From NCBI GenBank assembly GCA_014529385.2, contig CM043961.1, forward strand, positions 13,435,978 through 13,499,977: DNA of 64,000 bases. The letters are read 5' to 3'. This DNA comes from Adiantum capillus-veneris (lineage: Eukaryota; Streptophyta; Polypodiopsida; Polypodiales; Pteridaceae). Under the pieces are notes generated by a model. That model was given only the letters and a program-made list of their open reading frames with translations. It ran no database searches and was not told the DNA's origin. The number at the start of each line of letters is the position of its first letter. Position 1 is the stretch's first letter. Shown here in pieces: positions 58,701 through 64,000 of this stretch. A program made the translations under genes and the position numbers.

Positions 58701-58957
58701 GCTTCTTTCAATAGATCTAGCTTGGACAAGTGGTGGATCTTCAAACTACCTAGGGCAAAAACCTCCATAACACAATGATAGTAGGTTGGACAAGCGGTGG
58801 ACCTCTTCCCCAACCATCCATGCTAATAGACATAGTAGCTACACTCCATTCACACATTGATCTTGAAACAACATAGATAGCTTGTTTCAATAGAACTATC
58901 TTAGATAGGTGGTGGACCTTCAAACCACCTTGGGCTAAAACCTCCATAACACAATGG
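55780..58957 (+). repeat. ~182-bp tandem array, about 17 units
   Basis: Units run 'gcttggacaggtggtggacc', 'ttcaaaccaccttgggctaa', 'aacctccataacacaatgg', 'tagtaggttggacaagtgg', 'ccaaaccatccatggtag', 'actccattcacacattgacc', 'aatagagatagcttctttc'. In the right part unit starts lie near 58163, 58345, 58530, 58717 and 58899, a period of 181-187 bp. Some units on the left are shortened to about 140 bp. Each full unit has two copies of the core TTGGACAAGTGGTGGACC. All frames across it are artefacts. Confidence 0.95.
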
Positions 58958-58964
58958 AGGTTTT

Positions 58965-60179
58965 TTAGATTCACAAATTGGGATAGATAAGGCCCCTGTG
59001 GTTGAGTCCGGAATTGATGAACCCCTTGATTCTATTATTTCTGACATGCCCAAGATGGATGATATGTCTATACCAAAGTCTGGTGATGTGCACCTTGAGC
59101 AAGCTTGCAACAGTGAGAATAAAGAAATGCCTACTCCAACAATATAACCTACTTCAAAAGAGACTAAAACTTCTGCTCATGAGCCATTTCCATTTGTTGC
59201 TACTTTATTTAGTGCAGATGTTGAGAAATCCATATTCACAATTATTTTGGACTTAAATGGTCTGCTTTTGAAACATTCCCCTCAGCCATCCTCACACCAC
59301 CAGTCAATGCAACTAGATCCAAAAAGATATATTATACTTAGGCCAGGTTGCATCCAATTCTTGAAGACTATATTACAGAGGTTTAATGTTGCAATTTGGT
59401 TGATAACTACTAGGAACGATGTGCTTCAAATTCTTAAAGCACTAGAGAGCTTAGCAAAAGGTACATTGCCTTTCTTTGCAGTTTGGAATCAAGAAGGTTG
59501 CTACAGTTGTCAAAGCAATAAATTATTTAGACCTAGCAATCCAACCGTTGAGGCAATGTTCAAGCCTCTAGCTAAAATTTCCATGGGGTATGAATGTGAC
59601 CCACGAAGAGCAATGCTTATTGATGACTCTCCTAACAAGGGATGCATTTCCCCTGCAAACAATTGTATTTTTCCATCCCAATTTGATGGTGAAAAACTGG
59701 TTGACAATATGCTCTTGGAGGAGTTGCTTCCCTACTTGTTTGAGCTAGATGAGACAAGGGATGTGTGGATTTTCATTGACTCTAATCATTACAGACAGCC
59801 ATCATTGACAAATGAGAGTGAATATAAAGAAATCAAAGATATGTGGAAGCAAAAAAATGATGCTTGGTCAGCCAAGGTGTTCTTTACAAGAAGGATACCT
59901 CCTGCAAAATATGATAAAGGTGAAGCTATCCTTGAAGGCAAACACAATCAAGCAAGTGACAAAACCGACAACAATGACATCAGAAGAGCCTAAATACAAG
60001 AGATACTGGAAAAGGAAGGTACATCTGTTGAAAGGATGAAGGCACCGCAGTTGATCAATCTTGTTAGGAAATTGGAATGTACTACAAAGGGACCATTGAA
60101 GGCAACCAGTGCAAAGGCTTATATAAACAAGGTCAAAGCTGAGAACAATCTTCTAAGGCTAAATAAAACACACTCCTAA
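58965..60179 (+). pseudogene. HAD / NLI-interacting-factor-like phosphatase, copy 1
   Basis: One frame runs from the array edge to a TAA at 60177, broken by TAA codons at 59145 and 59991. An acidic lead (GIDEPLDSIISDMPKMDD) precedes a plant NIF/FCP1-like HAD domain: motif I TIILDLNGLLL (59250 on; second Asp is Asn), motif II VAIWLITTRND (~59390-59420) and motif IV AMLIDDSPNKG (~59610-59640). IFPSQFDGEK and LPYLFELDETRDV follow, in the positions of the IFP and L..YL..L blocks. The tail after the second stop reads APQLINLVRKLE and AYINKVKAENNLL. A TTTTTTAG at 58961-58967 could be a 3' splice site. It may be an expressed gene with extra introns, but the stops favour a decaying copy. Confidence 0.6.
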
Positions 60180-60351
60180 GGTACCTTTTATGACTTGAAC
60201 CTTGTTTCACATACTTGAATATACATGTGCATAGTATCAAATTTTGGACACTTGTCGTGAGAGTTGTACACAAATTTGTGTCCGCTTTACCATTTTCTGA
60301 GCACAAACACAAAGTTACTTTACTTCACTTGAAAGAAACTGAATTGAACAC

Positions 60352-60437
<86 letters not shown>

Positions 60438-61002
60438 GAAATATTATATTATATTAACGTCTTCAAAAAAAAAATATTTCTAGATATTGCATGGAGCAAG
60501 CTTGGGACAGGTGGTGGACCTTTTGGTAAAGCCCCTCATGGGAAACATATTACAAGTCCTCCATGCAGTAAGTAGGAAAACATTTAACAAAGAGCCTAAG
60601 AGGTTGGACAGGTGGTGGACCTTGCATCTTTTCTCCCATTCCCAATCGAGTCTAGCTATCCACCACTATATTGTATGAAGTGTAGCTTGGACAAGTGGTA
60701 GACCTTGAAACAAGAGACCCCTCAACATCAAGCCTAGTTTGGACCTATGGTAGATCTTACTTTTTTCCCATCCATAGTGGAGCCTAGTCTAGCCAGGTGG
60801 TAGACCTTACTTTTCTCCATGCTTCAAAGAAGCATAGCTTGCAGAAATTGTGAAGCTTTGTAAGTTTTTCAATTGGGATTTGTTTATAGCAATGAGGAAG
60901 TTGAAGATGGACTTTGGCATCTAATAATACCATAGTGTAGAAAATGTAGAAACTGTTTGTATTCTTTGAAACATAATAAATTTCTTTTTTTTCCAATTGC
61001 AG
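60180..61002 (+). other. Interval between the HAD exons with scattered array motifs
   Basis: Contains the (GA)n tract and five relatives of the array core: near 60497 and 60605 (ggacaggtggtggacctt), 60683 (ggacaagtggtagacc), 60742 and 60793 (ccaggtggtagacc). It ends in a pyrimidine stretch and TTGCAG at 60997-61002, a good 3' splice site. Confidence 0.6.
60354..60434. repeat. (GA)n microsatellite, ~80 bp
   Basis: About 40 GA units. Confidence 0.97.
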
Positions 61003-61715
61003 AGTCATCACTACAAGAAAGTGGGTCAACTATCTGTAGGCATGATGTGAAGGAAGGTTTTGAAGCACCCAACGAACCTCATCCAAGGCCTTGTCGTATA
61101 TATCAATCACCTCCTTGTCACCTGCCACTTGCTGTCAAGAATATCAAAAGAGTGCTTGTTTTGGATCTTGAAGAACTACTTTTGAAGACAGTTGAAACAA
61201 AACATGGAGATTCTATGCCATCTTGGGCTCAACACATTCATCTTGTGGAGGACAAAGATGAAGTTTATCATGCGGTGCGCCTAGACGTAGAAATGTTTTT
61301 GGATTTCTGTGGTGAATACTTTGAGCTGCGGATATGGAGTTGCTAAAACCTAACAAGAGTGCAACACATCACACAAAAATGTTTCCCAAAGCATTATAGC
61401 AAGTTCAAGATCTTTATGAGTAACAAGTGTTGCCAAAATCCAAACATCATGTTAGGATTTAGAAGGGTTTATCATAAAAACTTGAGTGATATTTGGAAGA
61501 TATTTGAGGACTTGGATGCAAAGAATACCTTGATTTTTGATGATAGTCCATTTAAGATGATGTGGAATATGCCAGGAACATATCTTATATTTCCAAAGAT
61601 GTGGAGGCAAACACATGAGCAGCTGAAAGATTCTTGCAAGAAACGATTATTCCATGGTTACTTGGATGGTTGTATGCAAGAGACAAGAGAGATTATACCC
61701 GCAACACAATTGTAA
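61003..61715 (+). pseudogene. HAD / NLI-interacting-factor-like phosphatase, copy 2
   Basis: After a strong splice acceptor one frame runs to TAA at 61713 with a single internal TAA at 61344. It opens with a Pro/His-rich stretch (APNEPHPRPCRIYQSPPCH). Then come motif I RVLVLDLEELLLKT (second Asp is Glu), YFELRIWSC at motif II, where the stop falls, and motif IV TLIFDDSPFKMMWNMPGTYL followed by IFPKMW. This is the same domain as copy 1, so the locus is a tandem duplicate or a two-domain gene. If the stop is real it removes the second half of the active site. Confidence 0.6.
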
Positions 61716-61889
61716 ATCAGTATAGCGATCTTGAGCAAATCATGTCTTCCATGTGTACGTGTCAAGGCAATAACATTAAAGAAGGTTGACAATGATCCTT
61801 TTTATGGCCAGATGATGTCCTTTTAGTATGATGTGTATTTGTATTACTATATAATTCAAAGGTTGTGTCAATTTGATGAACACTTGCAT
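61716..61889. other. 3' flank of the HAD locus
   Basis: No gene seen. Confidence 0.4.
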
Positions 61890-62285
61890 GGAGTGCACCC
61901 TAATCTAAGGGGACTTGCATGTATTTTATAGGGTATCCTATTATAAAGAAAATTATTTGTACACACAGTGCACCCTTGTCTAAGCGTACTTCCACGTATT
62001 TCTCCAGTGTATGCTATTATAAGGAGAATCCTATGTGATGGATTGTGCTCTGTTCTAAGGGACTTGTAATGGAGTGCACTCTACTCTAAGAGGACTTCCA
62101 TGTATTACTAGAGTGTATCCAATTACAAGGAGAATCCAATGTAATGACAAAGCATCCTACTTTAGAACAAAAATGTGTCAATGAACTGTATCCTAGTCTA
62201 AGGGGACTTCACTATATTACTAGAGTGTATTCAAGTTTAAGGAGATTTCAATGTAGTTCTAGATTGCACCTTGTTTTTGGGGACT
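61890..62285 (+). repeat. Imperfect ~95-bp tandem repeats, about four units
   Basis: Repeated 'gcac(c/t)ct(a/t)(a/g)tctaag', 'gacttccatgtatt', 'tagagtgtatcc' and 'aaggagaatcc' at intervals of about 90-110 bp. Confidence 0.75.
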
Positions 62286-63563
62286 CATTTTACTAGATTA
62301 TGGTTGTGTTTCATCATGATATATTTTAAAAAAATTATTTTTGTTCTTTAGCAATTCTATATCATTCCATCTCAAGGTTGCATCCATTTGTAACTAGGAG
62401 AAACTTATTTTTGATATCAAAAAAAACCTTACAAGTATGGAATGGAGAATTCATGGATGTGCAAGAAATATCTTGGTCTTGGCATGCATGTTTGCCTAAA
62501 ACATTTATTTTTGTGTCCTTCATATAAAAGAGTTTTAGAACCTACAAGTCTTTGAAAGGAAAAAAATAAAGTCTAATTGTTTGCATTGGGAGAAAAGAAA
62601 TCATGGACTTTGAATTGTGTGAGAGACTTTGTTTGGGGAGAAAAATGTTTGAATCAAGAATGGTTATTTTACATCCTCCATGTAAGAGAGTTTTGGAAAC
62701 TAAAATATGATGAGAGGAAAACCATGGAGTCTAAGTGCATGTATTGAGATGTCAATGTATGCATGCATATCTTTATTAGGGTCTACGCATAATTGGAATG
62801 TTCTGGACGTTAACTTCTCCAATTTGGTATAAAATAACATATTTAATGTTTTCTTGTGGGTAGTATTTATTTCATTATATATGTTTTTAGCTTAATTTCT
62901 TGAACTTCAAATTAAACCTTCTATGTTGCAATGGAGAAGTACTTAGAGAAATTTTTATGTAAACACATTTGCTTACCCTTTCACTAATTGTAGCTTAGAT
63001 AAGAAGTGGAGTTTGCATTCCTCCATAGCCTATCCTAGACAAATGTACCTTGAAACTAGCCCTCCTATGTTGCAATTGACATATGCTACACATTTTATAA
63101 ATGGCTTGTACCTTAAGTGACAAATTTCTAGATTAGAGGTGTGTGTTGCTTTGATGTCATACACATGTGGTTTTATTTCTCAATGGGTGCTAACTTGGAC
63201 AAGTGGTGGACCTTGAAATAAAAATTCAGGTACTCCACTTGACCTTAGCTTGATGAACAAGTTGTGGGCCTTTAAACCAATGTCTCCATGTTAAGATAAG
63301 TTGTAGGTAGGACAATAGAGTATAAATAATAATGTACTAGTCTCTTGATGGTGCAACCACCCAAAACCATAATTTTTTCTGGCCAATGTTTCTTTCAAAT
63401 GTTTAGTGTAGTACAAAAAGTCAACACCTTGTACATGATATATTGAAAGTTGTCCAATCTGGGAATTGGGATTTTCCCACTTTACCTAATATGGTCTTTG
63501 TTTTGATTGTAAACATTGTGTTGTTACTAGCATCTCTGTAATTTTATGCTAACTAGCATACTC
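62286..63563. other. Spacer, nothing supported
   Basis: AT-rich. A lone relative of the array core lies at 63190-63214 (acttggacaagtggtggacc). Confidence 0.5.
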
Positions 63564-64000
63564 TATAGTGGAAATGGCCTATGACTTTTGAGAGTAGCAA
63601 AATTAGGAAAATTAGAGAAAGCATTTTTGTGAGATTACTTTGTGAGCATACAGGGTGAACTTAATTGATGGTAGAAACATAAACATAGTACTTAATTAAC
63701 TTGGCATGAACAATACTTTTGCAAGAGAGAGAGTTTAGAGAACATGTCAACAATTGAGGATCAGATTTATGTGGAGCCGGTCCCCCCTCCAATATGCATT
63801 TGTATTATAGATTCTCCCATCAAGAGAGACTTGGTACAATACAATCTTTGTGTTCCTTGTGACCTAGGTGATGCAATGAAGATGGAAAGCTTTATGCATC
63901 ATGAGCATAACATAAACTTTGCAAAAAGCATTAACTATCCCAAGCCTCAGTCCCAAGGCGTCAAACACCTTCGAAGGTGGAGAGAGCTAGCGGGGAATGA
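63564..64000 (-). repeat. Partial LTR of gypsy family 1 at the window edge
   Basis: From tagtggaaatggcctatga onwards it follows the start of the LTRs at 4124 and 11003 ('gagcatacagggtgaactt', 'tggcatgaacaatac', 'ggagccggtcccccctcc'). It has more differences than those two have from each other. The window ends before the LTR does, so it could be a solo LTR or the left end of another element. Confidence 0.9.

Noticed and set aside
55842..58974. Many 60-135 codon ORFs on both strands
   Set aside because: All are translations of the 182-bp tandem array.

Overview
This is nuclear DNA from a land plant with a large, repeat-rich genome. Three things point there: a seven-exon serine hydrolase gene of the plant FSH/OVCA2-like family with canonical GT/AG introns, chromodomain Ty3/gypsy and Ty1/copia retrotransposons primed by initiator tRNA-Met, and a long LTR element primed by tRNA-Asp. 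The seed-free look of several relics makes a fern-like plant plausible, but that is a guess from general impression, not proof.

Layout. 0-4 kb: low-complexity DNA and a decayed transposon-like coding relic. 4.1-12.6 kb: a complete but dead chromovirus (minus strand) with two 1.6-kb LTRs, tRNA-Met binding site and polypurine tract. Its gag is split by a ~440-bp insert containing a mitochondrial 26S rRNA fragment. 13.2-23.7 kb: a 10.4-kb LTR retrotransposon (plus strand) with perfect CATGT target duplications and a tRNA-Asp binding site. It carries gag and protease-like sequence but no reverse transcriptase or integrase, and a 3.1-kb leader holding a series of near-perfect 24-bp palindromes. 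23.7-36 kb: gene-poor DNA with a 287-bp inverted-repeat element containing a tRNA-like promoter, a ~184-bp satellite, minisatellites, CT microsatellites and a 1.75-kb segmental duplication. 36.6-39.3 kb: the one apparently intact gene, FSH-type serine hydrolase (260 aa). 40.0-43.2 kb: LINE relic. 45.0-55.8 kb: a second gypsy element (minus strand) with one LTR left, split in its integrase by a complete copia element (46.9-52.5 kb). 55.8-59.0 kb: a ~182-bp tandem array running up to exons of a HAD/NLI-interacting-factor-like phosphatase gene or pseudogene (59.0-61.7 kb). 61.7-64 kb: more tandem repeats, then the start of a third LTR of the first gypsy family, cut by the window end.

How it fits together. 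Nearly everything is layered mobile DNA; only the FSH gene and possibly the HAD locus are host genes. The most unusual structures are the palindrome-bearing leader of the gag-protease element, its internal tRNA-Asp-like segment (matching the tRNA its binding site recruits), the mitochondrial rRNA insert in gypsy gag, and the 182-bp array whose core motif is also scattered between the HAD exons. All calls come from reading the sequence; no search or alignment program was run.
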